A stretch of DNA of 64,000 nucleotides from Porpolomopsis calyptriformis (lineage: Eukaryota > Basidiomycota > Agaricomycetes > Agaricales > Hygrophoraceae): positions 434,001 through 498,000 of the forward strand of contig OX621167.1 in assembly GCA_951640195.1 (NCBI GenBank), given 5' to 3'. Under the pieces are notes generated by a model, which was given only the letters and a program-made list of their open reading frames with translations, was not told the DNA's origin and did not search any database. Made by a program: the position numbers and the translations under genes. Shown piece by piece: positions 11,899 to 22,970 of the stretch (positions are counted from its first letter, which is position 1; the number at the start of each line of letters is the position of its first letter).

Positions 11899-11931
11899 AA
11901 GGTTCGGACGATACGCTCAACGTTACGAACC
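11889..11931 (+). promoter_or_regulatory. -1 ribosomal frameshift signal, gag/pol of element 2
   Basis: Slippery heptamer GGGTTTT (11889-11895) directly followed by gag stop TGA. Five bases on, GGTTCG (11901-11906) can pair with CGAACC (11926-11931). Pol lies in the -1 frame. GGGUUUU is a known viral -1 heptamer. The sequence differs from element 1 but the design is the same. Confidence 0.7.
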
Positions 11932-14900
11932 ATACGACTCGATGTACCATTACTCCATGCAATTTATTTCGAACTCTCGGTACTATCGAAAAGGGCGATT
12001 CAGGACTTACGATGGACGTTTGGATCAAGGCTTCAGACAGTGGTCGACGTGTCCCCGCCACGTGTCTTATTGATAGCGGAGCTTCTGGGAACTTTATGGA
12101 CAAGAATTTTGCAACTCGTCACAAATTTACTCTTCAGGATTTGGAAACCCCAATCCCCGTACGGAATGCCGATGGGTCAGAGAACCGAGGAGGCCCGATC
12201 GTTTTTGACACAGATGTCTGGATAGAAGCTCCAGGTGGACACACTGAAAGGATCCGTTTGGAAGTGACCGACCTCGGATCCAAGTTTGATATTATCCTCG
12301 GCTACCCATGGCTCAGAGCTCAAAACCCTAGTATCGATTGGGAGAGTTCAACACTGGCTCTCGGAGGCAAAGAGATTTCCCGTCGGTATTGTAGCAGCGA
12401 AGCAGAGCCCTCTGTGGTAGAATCGGTCTCGCTGGCGATAACGAATGTTTCAAAATCGGACGAGTCTTGAGCCAGCACAGTGGAGGAAGATATGCGAAAG
12501 TTTGTACCGGAGGTCTATTGGAAAGACTATGCTAGTGTCTTTGCCAAGGAGTCCTTCGATTGCCTTCCACCTCATTCTGAATTTGATCACGTCATTGATC
12601 TCAAAGATAGCTTCGTACCTCAGAATGACAAGACTTATCCGATGTCCCCTCGAGAGATAGACTTCCTAGAGAAGTTTTTGGAAGAAAACGTAGCCACTGG
12701 ACGAATATTCAAAGGTACCTCACCTCAAGCCGCTCCCTTCTTCCTGAGCAAGAAAGCTGAAGAAATCAACGCGAAAGGACAAGACGCTGGATATAGACCA
12801 ATTGAAGACTACCGTTACCTGAATCACTTCACCGTTCCTGACCAATATCCTCTACCACTTCTCCATCAAATTGTTCAGCAACCCAAATTACGATCCGCTG
12901 TGCTATTCACAGTTGTGGATATCCGATGGGGATTTAACAATATTCGAATCAAAGAAGGTGACGAATGGAAAGCCGCTTTCAATACAGTCAAGGGACTCTA
13001 TGTTCCAAGAGTGATGTTCTTTGGTCTACGGAACTCTCCAGCTACGTTCCAACAGATGATCGATACGCGATTTGCTGAAGTGTTGAAATCAGGTTGTGTT
13101 TTCATCTATATCGATGATGTTCTCATCTGCGGAGATGATCTAGAAGAATTGCGTTACTGGACGTTCAAAACCCTTGACATCATAAAGAGGAACAAACTCT
13201 CCTGTAAACCTGTCAAGTGCCAATTCGAGAAAGAAGAGGTGATCTATCTGGGGATGACCTTAACGAAAGGTCACATCGGAACCAATCCCAAGAAAGTCAA
13301 AGCCATAGCCAAGTGGCCCATACCTCGAACCATTAAACAACTCCAATCCTTTCTCGGAAGCGCGAATTTCTGGAGAAAATATATCAAGGACTTCTCAAAG
13401 ATCGCCCAACCACTCAACCAATTACTCCGCAAAGATACTATATGGGAATGGACCTCCAAACGACAACATGCCTTTGATCAGTTGAAACACTCCCTCACAA
13501 ATGCCCCTGTCCTCGAAGTACCGGATCAAGACCTGCCATACTGCCTGGAGACTGACGCCTCTGGTTTTGCCTTAGGAGGAATACTGTCTCAACTGCACGA
13601 AAATGAATGGAAACCCATAGGCTTTCACTCAAGATCTTTAACCCCTGCTGAAAAGAAATATCCAACTCACAACGCTGAGCTTCTAGCGATAATAGACTGT
13701 CTTAAAGCATGGCGACATCTTTTGGAAGGTTCACGACACGACCTTCTGATTCATACCGACAGCCTCGCCCTCAAGTATTTCAGTACTGCTTGCGTATTAT
13801 TTGGACGACGTGCTCATTGGTCAGAAATCTTGTCAAGATACGAGTACAAAATTGAATACGTCCCAGGGAGAAAGAACAAGGCTGATGGGTTATCCAGGCG
13901 CCCGGATTATTTCGATGAGGGTAAAGACGAGGTGGAAGATGAGGTTTTAATCACAGATGAACATTGGATCAATTCGATCGTCAAACTTTCAGAACTGGAC
14001 TTTTTCGCAAGATTACGCTTCAAACTACCAATACCGAACAAGATCTCACAAGAAATCGAGGATGCCTCACTGTTTTGGGACCAAGCTGATGGGTTGGTTC
14101 GCAATGTTGAAGGTCGAATTGTGGTGCCGGAGGAAGTATCTTTGCGCACAGACATAATACGACTGTCCCACGCCTACCCCCACACTGGACACCCTGGCAT
14201 TGAGAAGATGAAGGAGTTAGTACTCCGAAACTTTGTTTGGGATGGCGTCTCTCAAGACGTTATCAACTACGTACGGTCCTGCCCTGCTTGCCAACAGAAC
14301 AAGAATTATCCTTCAAAGCCGACAGGACTCCTACAACCTATACCCCCCGCTACCGAACCATGGACTGAGATAACCATCGATCTCATTGTTCAACTACCTG
14401 ACTCGCTTGGATATGACGCCGTGATGGTAGTCGTCGATCGTTTCACAAAACGAGCCCACTTTATTCCGACAACTTCCAATCTCTCATCAGAAGGCGCTGC
14501 CCGACTTTTCCGTGATCACATCTGGAAACATCATGGATGGCCAAAGAAGATCATTTCCGACCGTGGAGTTCAGTTCGCATCAAAATTCACTGAAGCCCTC
14601 AATAAACTCCTAGGAACCATTTCTGGACTGTCTACTGCTTATCATCCCGAGACCGATGGTCAGACCGAACAAACGAATCAAGAACTCGAAGTCTACCTAT
14701 GGTTCTATACCAATTTCATGCAAGACGACTGGTCCGAATGGCTGGCTTCTGCCGAATTCGCTTACAATAATCGACAACACTCCTCCACATCACAATCACC
14801 CTTCTATTTGGAATATGGCCGTCACCCTCATTTGCCGATCACAATCGAATCCCCGAGTAATGTCCCCGCAGCAAACACCTTTCACGAACGTCTCACGCGT

Positions 14901-15431
14901 GCTCAGAAGAGTGCTGGCGAATCACTATTACACGCTGCAGAATCAATGAAGAAATATGCCGATCGAAAACGGAAACTCTCTCCCTCCTTCAAAGTCGGAG
15001 ATTTGGTTTGGTTAGATACCAAGAACATCAAGACGACTCGACCTGCCAAGAAACTAGATAACCAAAGAACTAGACCATTCAAGATCCTGAAACAAGTATC
15101 GGATCTTGCGTATCTTATCGATATCCCCAGAACTTGGAAACTCCACCCAGTTTTTCACGTATCACTCCTGAGACCAAATGTCGAAGATAAGTCACTCCAC
15201 CCTGATATTACTGATACATCTCGACCTCCACCAGATCTGATCGAGAATGAAGAAGAATACGAAGTTGAATCTATTCTTCAACACTCCGGAGCTCAACGTC
15301 GACGAAAGTATTTGGTCAAATGGAAAGGTTATCCGATCGAAGAAGCTACTTGGGAAGAACAATCGAACGTCTTACGACACGCCAAGGAAATTGTGAAGAC
15401 TTACGAAGACTCAATTCAAACGGCGACTTGA
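11895..15431 (+). pseudogene. pol: pol of element 2 (PR-RT-RH-IN-chromodomain), one TGA stop
   Basis: Pol frame entered by -1 shift. Protease motif DSGASGNFMD, then TGA at 12468-12470 in the linker before RT. The same frame continues without a break to 15431 and encodes RT (FTVVDIRWGFNN, YIDDV), RNase H (LETDASGFALGGILS), integrase zinc region (CPACQQ), DDE core (TIDLIVQLP, ISDRGVQFAS, ETDGQTEQTNQELE), GPF-like module and chromodomain (YLVKWKGYPIEEATWEE). All visible catalytic residues are kept. One nonsense change separates this pol from an open frame. Confidence 0.93.
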
Positions 15432-15602
15432 TTCGTTTGTCATCATTCCAGCTGTCCATTTTTGAACTCTATTTTTAGGTCGAGTTGGCGTTTATAAAAA
15501 CTCAGAATCGTTGATATGATTCCATCCAGTCATTCCCCACTTTCGACGAACTTGCCCAATACTGTTATTCCCAGCACCAACACTGTTGAATCATCGTTCA
15601 TA

Positions 15603-16340
15603 ATGCCCGCCACTCGATCTCCCTCTCCCCAAGTCGCCATCCGACGTGCTGGACGAATTCCCTCATCCGCCATCGTCCGTTCCCCTACCCCCGGTCCCTC
15701 CACCTCTTCCTCCTCCACTTGACAACTACGCCGACAAGCTCGCGCATGCGCAGAAGATTTCTTCAAGGAGTACCCTACGCAGACCCCTCCTCCCGAAGAT
15801 CCCGCCGTCACCATTTCGCATCTCACAGTTCACAGCAATAGCGTTAGCAACTGGAACCGAGAACTTCGACAAGAGCGCGAGGTCTTGAAAGCTGAGCTCA
15901 AAGCGTTGGAGAGGAGCGCCCTGTATTGGAAGAACCGCTGGGACGAAAGTGAGCTCAAAGTTTGGGAGCTCCAACGACAGAAGAAGCGAACATGGGTCGA
16001 TTGCTACGACGTCACCACCCGCGCCATCATCGTCAAGCTCGTAGAGGAGAGTCGTCGAGCTGAATGACTTTCTCGAGAAGATTTTCTTCAAGCCCAACAA
16101 GATCTCGCGACGACGGAAACCATAATCAACTACGGTACGTCAGTCGAGTACCCCATCAACCTCGACTTGGAATACCCGGACGACGACGATGTCAAGACAG
16201 TCCGAGCCCCTTCCCCCATCGAAGCGGCTTCGGAAGCTATCCCCATCGCTTCCCTCTCAGTGGTCATCAAGGCCCCCACTGGTGAGGAAATCCAGACTCA
16301 GGCCTCAGAGGACGAAACGACCGACACCGCCCAAGTTTGA
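15603..16340 (+). pseudogene. Third ORF of element 2, two TGA stops
   Basis: Counterpart of the third ORF of element 1. Frame of 246 codons starting MPA (an upstream in-frame ATG lies at 15516). TGA occurs at 15720-15722 and 16065-16067; otherwise it is open to TGA at 16338-16340. N-terminus Ser/Pro-rich; middle highly charged and helical (around ALYWKNRWDESELKVWELQ); C-terminus acidic with YPDDDD. No membrane segment. Similar position, length, coiled coil and acidic tail in two diverged elements argue for a real gene. Confidence 0.6.
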
Positions 16341-16374
16341 AATTTGGGTTGAATTTCCTGAAAAACGAGGTGTA

Positions 16375-16765
16375 TGTCACGGATGTAAATTTTTCACTTC
16401 CTCTCTATGTTAGTCATTACTGCTTAGTCAGACAGGTCTTATCTCTGCTTGGGATTCCCCACAATTCCGTATCTTTTCATATATCCGAGATAGGACATAT
16501 TTCATTTCCGACAATCATGTTTCATCTCTTCACATGCTCTGAGTTCCTTTATCATGCTTATCTTTACTCGTCGCATGTATTCCTCGTGTTTACACTGACT
16601 CATCCGCAGTAGCGTAGTCAGTATATAAACTCCTAGTTAGTCATACTCAGACTTTAAGTCTGATTCCTCATTAGCAACCCAATAACTAGGACTTGAGACA
16701 TTATCATCGTCTTGGGACAGAGCTCTCCGAAGTAAAACCATCTCATCGACAACCAGTTTATAACA
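16375..16765 (+). repeat. 3' LTR of element 2
   Basis: Second LTR copy, followed by GCCCT. The purine-rich GAAAAACGAGG four bases before it is the likely polypurine tract. Confidence 0.95.
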
Positions 16766-16770
16766 GCCCT

Positions 16771-17952
16771 GGCCATAAACTCAGCTGAAGTTGCCAGATA
16801 AAGGACCCCAGATAGAGTGGGGGTTGGTTTCATAACAATGTTGTCACAGAGTATGGTAATTATACAGTGATATGGGTGGGAATAGCTCGTGCGGGATGAA
16901 AAACCACTTTGCATGAGAAGAAAAATGGTAAATTGTGTGGGAATAATATTTGTGCAGATGTTGCTCCATATTCTCAATCTACATTCTCAACAATGTGGGT
17001 GTCTTTTTCATTACCATGCCAGATGGCACTCACCAGAAAGGTGCGGGAGAGTGCCGAGGGCACAGGAGATTGCCTTTTTTGGTAATTTTAGATATAACTT
17101 TAGTCCCTCATAGTGAGTTTACACATATCAACACATCCTGTCATTATCTATCCTTCTTTCGACATTGCCCCTCCATCTAAAAGAAACATGAAGAACATGA
17201 AGACCCCAAGGAATTCACCGCTAACTTTCTTTGCAATTTGATCCAGACAACACAGCTGGTGAAAATGTTTGCAAATTCATCTTGGATATGGCGCCGAATG
17301 AGTGTCTCACACTTCAAGATCTCAAAGCCCATTGACTGAAAAGCTTCTGGGCATTGGCTAGCACCGAATGGGTTGCACTTGCATTTGACCTGGATCCCTC
17401 CATCGACAATTTTGGTTCAGTGTGATTGTTCCTCTAGGGAGGACGCCATTTGGAAGCAAGGTAAAAAATAGGTATTGAAGTATAAGTTCAACGGCCCATG
17501 ACTGAGGCAATTCAAGTGTGTCACATTTAGCCAAGATGGGCTCCTTTGATGGAGGAGCCAATTACAAGGGAGATCGAAAATGTGGTTCGCGGCAGGTGCA
17601 ACCAAGCTCCAATGGAAAACATAGAGAGTACGGAATAGAACAGAGACACATAGTGTCTTCAGTCGAAGGTGATAATGTTGAGGTCAGAAGTAAACAAGTA
17701 TGGAAGGCGTGAGTGATCAGCCAGCTCACTCTGACATTCGGCAGGGCGGCAACAGACCTATAGCAACCCATTCTTCACTTGGCTTCCAACTCAAATGGAA
17801 TCTGGATTCACTTCTGAGACAACTATCGCAGATCTATTTTGAAGGAGCCAGGAACAAGGTTTGATTGGGGTGTTGCCAGTTGCATTAGCACAATTTCTCG
17901 TAGGGCATCATAGTGGCGCACTTCAGAGAGTCGTTACATTAGAGTGATCATG
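16771..17952. other. Degenerate DNA between element 2 and the MITE-like element
   Basis: Short frames only, no domain recognised; probably decayed repeat sequence. Confidence 0.55.
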
Positions 17953-17956
17953 TAAT

Positions 17957-18628
17957 CACTGCAGGAAGTAAAATCAATAATAAGTAGTGATTTTATCACT
18001 GTTCTATTGAAAAGCAGTGACAAAGTCACTGTATCCAGCACTCACGAGTTTTCAGTGACCCACTTCTTTTTAGTGACTTGGGTAATTTATCACTGGAAAG
18101 AATTGATATCTTACTGGTCACTTAAATTCAGTGACAAGATTTAAGCATCACCTTTATTCATTGATAAATTCACTGAATTTTATTAAGTGATGTGAATGCA
18201 TAATTTTTACTGTGAGATGCAGCCAAAAACTAGTTTGCGAAAAAAATTTCATCAAGTCCGAATCAATACTCCTCATGTGGCTACTAAGATAATTTACTAT
18301 ATTGGTCTCGTGGTGCAGTGGTAAAAGTACCATAGTAGACTTCGGGCTCCTCATGAGGTCGAGGGTTCGACTCACGGGAGTAACCATATCCTTAACTAAT
18401 AACTCAAGTGGTTACAGTTGTTTTTTTTCTTTCTCGAGCATTTATTCTTATCACTGAAAAGTAGTGAGTTGCTCACTGCTTTTCAGACAGCAAAACGAGA
18501 CATTCAGTGATTTTTTATCACTACTTTTCAATCACTTTTTCTAGTGATTTCAATTAAAAGTAGTTAGTCGGCTGAATACTTTTCAGTGAATTTTTCATTT
18601 CATTTCAGTTATTCTACTTCCCACAGTG
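17957..18628. repeat. MITE-like non-autonomous element, 672 bp
   Basis: Ends in CACTG...CAGTG with imperfect terminal inverted repeats of about 22 bp (shared core GGAAGTA), flanked by TAAT on both sides (17953-17956 and 18629-18632). The interior is AT-rich and full of AGTGA/TCACT motifs in both orientations, some forming hairpins, like subterminal transposase sites. No transposase frame. A tRNA-like sequence sits inside. The superfamily is not clear from the ends. The element lies 8 bp beyond the SLD3-like stop codon. Confidence 0.55.
18304..18386 (+). other. tRNA-like sequence inside the MITE-like element
   Basis: Contains an A-box-like TGGTGCAGTGGTA and a B-box-like GGTTCGACTCA, and ends ACCA. 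Acceptor and D stems can form only with mismatches and no proper anticodon stem forms, so this is a tRNA relic or SINE-type promoter, not a working tRNA. Confidence 0.5.
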
Positions 18629-18636
18629 TAATGCCA

Positions 18637-20248
18637 TCATCTACGACGCTTCTTAACTGGTGTAGTTGAGGCACCATTCTCGAGGTTCTGATCCACATTG
18701 TAGCCAGCATCTGCACCTCTAAGACGCGACCCATAACTCGCTCGTAGCTTTGTTTTGTTTTTGACCGGTGTGTCCGCCACAAGAGTCACACCGAGGTATG
18801 GATTATTTCCTGTCTGCGATGACCCGCCCTTCCGTTGCGGGGCAATCGCCTTACCCGTATCGTCGTCGTCCATCTTTCCTCTTCTTTCCTTTTTCCCCCG
18901 CTCTTTACGCTTATCCTTGAAGACTCGGGACATGCTGATTTCACGGTTTAGGATTCTCTTCATTCCGGCAACGCTCCCAGTTCCAGCACGTCGCGCACGA
19001 TCGTCTGCATCCTGGGCGAGTGTGAGTGAGAGAGATCGTGAACGGGAACGCATTGGATCGTAGCGACTGCGAGAAATGGATGTGGAGGAGAGGGCGGGAG
19101 ATGTGTATCGGCTGTGTGGAATTGATAGTGTGGAGGAGGAGCCCGCACGATTTTTCTCTGGGCGATGTGGTTGCTGATCATCTGTGTCGAACAAGGGAGA
19201 GGGAGAGCGAGACGAGGCAAGAGAGGAGTTTTCAGAGAAGGACGAATGTCGGAATATTTTGGAACGTAGGAGGTTGCAGAGCTCAGGCAGTTTAGACTTG
19301 AACCTGGGTAGATTATTTGATCATAATGCATAGAATGTCAATATGAGCAACATACTGCGGCTCGACAAGGTCTTGGCAGAAGATTTGCATCCAGTCGCGT
19401 TCGTTATCGATGGTGGCTTTACCCCTGTCTAGCTGCTCCTCAAGTCCGAGAACAAGCTGCCACATTGACAACTTATCCATGAATGACTCTAGACGATCTC
19501 TGATCGAAGGAGGTGCCGCCCTTTTCGCGTGTTTTTTTCGCTTTCTTGGAGATGACATCGGGGTATGGCCCTTTTCAGGTGTCGGTGGAGGGCCAGGCAA
19601 TGACAACACGAGAAAGTGAAGTAAGATCTGAATTTGTACCCTTCCGCGTCAAATAAGTCACCAAGCCGACGAAAGGGAGAGTATAAATGCAAGACTCACT
19701 CGCGTCTCTCCAACCTATCAAGCCACTGCACTCGCCATTTCTCATTTTCCCAAGGCATCGCACCGTCGCTGTCATTCGCCTCGCCCGATCCCGTCCCTTC
19801 ATAACTCAAGGCGAACCACATCACTGTCTCCTCGATTTCTCCCGCGCCGCCACCGTCGAGGAGAATTTGCGGGAGCTCGACATGGTACTTGTTTGCAGAG
19901 GCGCGAGTAGTGAGCAAGAGGGGGTCTAAAAGCGCGTGGAGTGGATGGGGCGTGGAATGTTGAGAGGTGGACGCGAGGTTGACGCGGAGGAGAGAGGGTA
20001 CAAGTAAGTTTAGGGGCATGACTGACTGGTAGAAACGAATGATGGAGGGCCAACGATGGATCAGAAGGAGTGTCTCGCACCTGTGGTAGCCAAAGAAACT
20101 GCAGGTAGGATCGAACGACGAACTGTTCAGGGGATTCGTTTGCGACATCGGGGAAAGGATAGTCGCGACAGATGGATTTCTCTTGAGTAGCTGTCCATTT
20201 TAAACGGGGTTCCGAGCGGAGGGTGTATGGGAGAGTCGCGACGGGCAT
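18637..20248 (-). CDS. SLD3: SLD3-like DNA replication initiation regulator
   Basis: Four exons (20248-20081, 20025-19700, 19640-19356, 19303-18637), 481 residues, introns 52-59 nt. Family knowledge: Sld3/Treslin carries Cdc45 to the MCM helicase and, after CDK phosphorylation, binds Dpb11. Visible support: the helix EREVQIQILLHFL-type segment following WLDRLERR, the Pro/Thr-rich PPPTPEK stretch after it, and the region QFKSKLPELCNLLRSKIF near the C-terminus, both typical of fungal Sld3 domains. Several SP/TP sites and a very basic C-terminus (TPVKKRRR) fit a nuclear CDK target. The 3' UTR must run into the MITE-like element. The family call is from remembered motifs; no search was run. Confidence 0.75.
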
Positions 20249-20312
20249 GAAGGTTGAGAGAGAGTGTGTGTGGTTAGGATGATAATGGTTGTGAGTGACG
20301 TGATCAAAGGTC

Positions 20313-20412
20313 GGCCTGATGGTCTAGTAGTATGATACACGCTTCGGGTGTTCCCGACTTCTTTGGAAGTCTAAAATGTGTGTGGTCCCGGGTTCAATTC
20401 CCGGTCAGGCCC
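20313..20412 (+). tRNA. tRNA-Pro(CGG) with a 28-nt intron
   Basis: Acceptor stem GGCCTGA/TCAGGCC is perfect; T arm CCGGG-TTCAATT-CCCGG is perfect; anticodon loop TTCGGGT gives CGG (20345-20347). After removing 20349-20376 the anticodon stem CACGC/GTGTG closes with one G-U pair. The intron sits in the usual place one base after the anticodon. Confidence 0.95.
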
Positions 20413-20417
20413 TTTTT
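20413..20417 (+). terminator. Pol III terminator of tRNA-Pro
   Basis: TTTTT directly after the tRNA discriminator base. Confidence 0.8.
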
Positions 20418-20601
20418 ATCCTGAATTAAAGTAACCGTCGGCGTCTACCAAGACTTTGTAGCGAAATGCAACGACTTTGAGCGATCCTCACATTCTCCTC
20501 ATGTCATCACACGTGGTTTGTAACGCGGAACACTGAAGGCAATTCACGACGTTTCAGACATCACTCGAGTTAATCGACTACGTCTTGCACTTGATTCCAA
20601 C

Positions 20602-21771
20602 ATGATCTCTGAAAACTACAGGACACGGCGTGAACATTTTGCCGTTCATTTCGACTCTCTGAACTACGCCTCCAGTCTCACCCTTCATGGCGGTGGCGAC
20701 AGCGCCAGTGGAGTCAACGACAATCCCGTGGCTAACGCTGCTGATTGTCCGAGCGAAGTCAGCGAGAGCTCATGGGTCCATCTCTCTGGTCAAAGTTCTC
20801 AAAGGCCCCCTCCACCGGCGCCTATTCCGATTCCTTCCCCAGCGATAAACGCACGAGGTTTGGCGGATCAAGTTCCGGATTCAACCCTCTTACCAGAGGC
20901 CATCCTGAACGCACCAGACGGAGATTTAGAATCGGGTGTGAGTGCAGAGGAAGGAAGGCGCCAGGAAAGACGGAGAAGTCTCGTCGACGGTTTCATCAGC
21001 GGTTTGAAGAAGCTACCAAAGGCTGTGATGAAAACCTATTACAGCACAGAACGGAAAACGGAACGTGGCACTGTGCCAGTGATAGGTGCCGTGACTGCGA
21101 AGCCACCCGCCGCTCTTTCGCCCATTGCAGATTCAGGATTGTATAGCGCCGAGCCAACACCTTTGACGCCCAACGGCGCCCCTACTGGTCCATCAAGACC
21201 TCCTTACCCTCCTTCCAACGGAGAGGCAATAGCGCCTCACCACGTCCTTTTAACACCTCCCGGTGTGAACAGTCCCGTTCTCGTCGAACCAAGACCCTCC
21301 TCAGACTATGCAAAGATGGAGTCCCCGGTGGCAGCACCCGAGCCATCCCTCGGTCATTACATTTCCCGCGTCCACCAATTCCTCAAGGACGTGAACGACC
21401 TCCCGTGGGTATCCCCTCGCACCACCGTTGACTACATCCCCGGCCAATCCAGTCGCAGTCGCAGTCGCAGCCAACGCACCCAAGTGCCCGGTCGTCCTAG
21501 CACCACTCTCTCATGGTACGCACCTCCTCTCCATCAGTCCCTCGACCTGTTATCGAGCGGACCGAGCGCGATGGCGCGATTACCCGACTCTAGCGTGACG
21601 TTAGCATACCAGCCTCCTGATCTCGTCTCCCCTGTGGTGGAAAGAATCTCGGGATCTCAGGTCGGGAAACAGGCGCACTCACGTTCGCTCACGACCTATG
21701 GCGGCCCGCGACTCTCAGGTAATCAGTACCCTTATCCTATTCCGCGCCCGCCTCCTGCTCGAACGTCATGA
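20602..21771 (+). CDS. Unknown Pro/Ser-rich protein, 389 residues
   Basis: Single open frame from ATG with no intron needed. No catalytic domain recognised. Mostly disordered Pro/Ser/Gly-rich sequence with one compact basic segment near residues 125-150 (RRRSLVDGFISGLKKLPKAV), which could be an amphipathic helix, and a second structured-looking piece near 245-275 (HYISRVHQFLKDVNDLPWV). It contains many SP motifs and an RSRSRS run. No signal peptide. Composition and this helix resemble uncharacterised agaricomycete proteins, but that is impression, not evidence. Transcribed away from the tRNA, 190 bp downstream of it. Confidence 0.7.
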   Translation: MISENYRTRREHFAVHFDSLNYASSLTLHGGGDSASGVNDNPVANAADCPSEVSESSWVHLSGQSSQRPPPPAPIPIPSPAINARGLADQVPDSTLLPEAILNAPDGDLESGVSAEEGRRQERRRSLVDGFISGLKKLPKAVMKTYYSTERKTERGTVPVIGAVTAKPPAALSPIADSGLYSAEPTPLTPNGAPTGPSRPPYPPSNGEAIAPHHVLLTPPGVNSPVLVEPRPSSDYAKMESPVAAPEPSLGHYISRVHQFLKDVNDLPWVSPRTTVDYIPGQSSRSRSRSQRTQVPGRPSTTLSWYAPPLHQSLDLLSSGPSAMARLPDSSVTLAYQPPDLVSPVVERISGSQVGKQAHSRSLTTYGGPRLSGNQYPYPIPRPPPARTS

Positions 21772-22970
21772 CTTCCCGCTCGGTCGGCACGAGGAGTAGA
21801 TTTCAGGCGGGAAAGCCAAAAAAACAAAGAGACGGGAAGGGCATGTTTAAATGTGAACACTCTGATTTGTATTACTTCTGTACATATTTTGAAGGTATTC
21901 ATCCTCTAATTTGCTAATGTATGGCCACGGACTAGTGTCATTTCGTGTTTTGAATTAATTTTTACGGATGGGTGACGAGGGCCTGCAGGATGTGTTCGTT
22001 ATTCGGCTTGGCAGGTTCACCGTTTACACGCCAAGTGCGCCTCTCGACAACCTGCCTCATGCACCTTCACTTCCGTTCATGACCCCAATGTCCGTTTTTT
22101 TTGTTTTTGTTTTTTTTCACAGCAAGCCCTCCACAAATACAGGTATGCCACGTACGATAGAATGACAAAGAAAGCTGTACCTTATTGTTCCCTGTCTTGA
22201 GTTCTTATTCTTTAATTGTTATAGATATTCCGATCCAGTCTACCTTCAATGTCAATCAACGAACGCGGTTGCTGATAGGATGATGTGAGCTCGGATTCGG
22301 CGGGGGGAAGTAACTTTGAATGATCGATCGGAAGGGTTGTGCTCAGCTTGGTCCCTGCCCTGGAGATAGTTCGAGAGAATGCACTGCCATGGATATAATC
22401 TCCATGAACTATTCTCAGTCTGCGATGACCCGGCCATCCACACATGATGCTAATACGGCGAGTCTGCGTATCAAAGAGGATACGATTCATTTAGCCCCTG
22501 TTCAGGCGATCTTATTGACGGTTGTTGTCCAAAAGCGTCAGTGATCAGACATGTGATTCTGTTAGAGCAACGTAAGGTGGAACACCTCGGGTGATCTAGG
22601 GCAGGGAAGGGGACCTAGATGGTGTTCAAACGTATTCAAAAGTTTATGCCTGAGCGCAAGTTTCGGGCATCAGGATCGTAACGGATGATGGCGGATCCGT
22701 TTTTGGACATTGACGTTTAGGCGTTCAGGGGCTAATTATTGAGAGCCGGGTAGTTTTGTGAATATGATCGAGATGATATTGTATATGTGTATACATCTAA
22801 GCACTGGAGTTGTAAAACGGAATGGGGCGGGAAACTTATTGAGCGCGATGCGTCCGATTGAAGAAGAAAAAAGAAGAGAGAGACATTAGACTCGGTCGCT
22901 TGGTACCGACTCTGACCACCCACATGAAACCCAAGAGAAAGAGAAAGAGGGAAAAATAAATCTGTTTAAC
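21772..22970. other. Intergenic, 3' ends of two convergent genes
   Basis: Short frames only. Lies between the stop codons of the Pro/Ser-rich gene and the C2H2 gene, so it should hold both 3' UTRs. Nothing else recognised. Confidence 0.5.

Larger units (their letters stand above)
9934..16765 (+). mobile_element. Ty3/gypsy chromovirus LTR retrotransposon, element 2
   Basis: Second chromovirus, same strand and same plan as element 1 but clearly a different family at both DNA and protein level. LTRs (402 and 391 bp) start TGT and end ACA; target duplication is GCCCT (9929-9933 and 16766-16770). Aligned LTR bases differ at five sites plus an 11-bp direct duplication in the 5' LTR, so the insertion looks younger than element 1. 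Four in-frame TGA codons break gag (one), pol (one) and the third ORF (two). Confidence 0.95.

Noticed and set aside
3642..16067. Programmed UGA recoding instead of nonsense mutations in the retroelements
   Set aside because: Contexts after the TGA codons differ, positions are not shared between the elements, and CGA to TGA at methylated CpG explains them more simply.
18304..18386. Functional tRNA gene
   Set aside because: A-box and B-box are present, but acceptor and anticodon stems do not pair properly.
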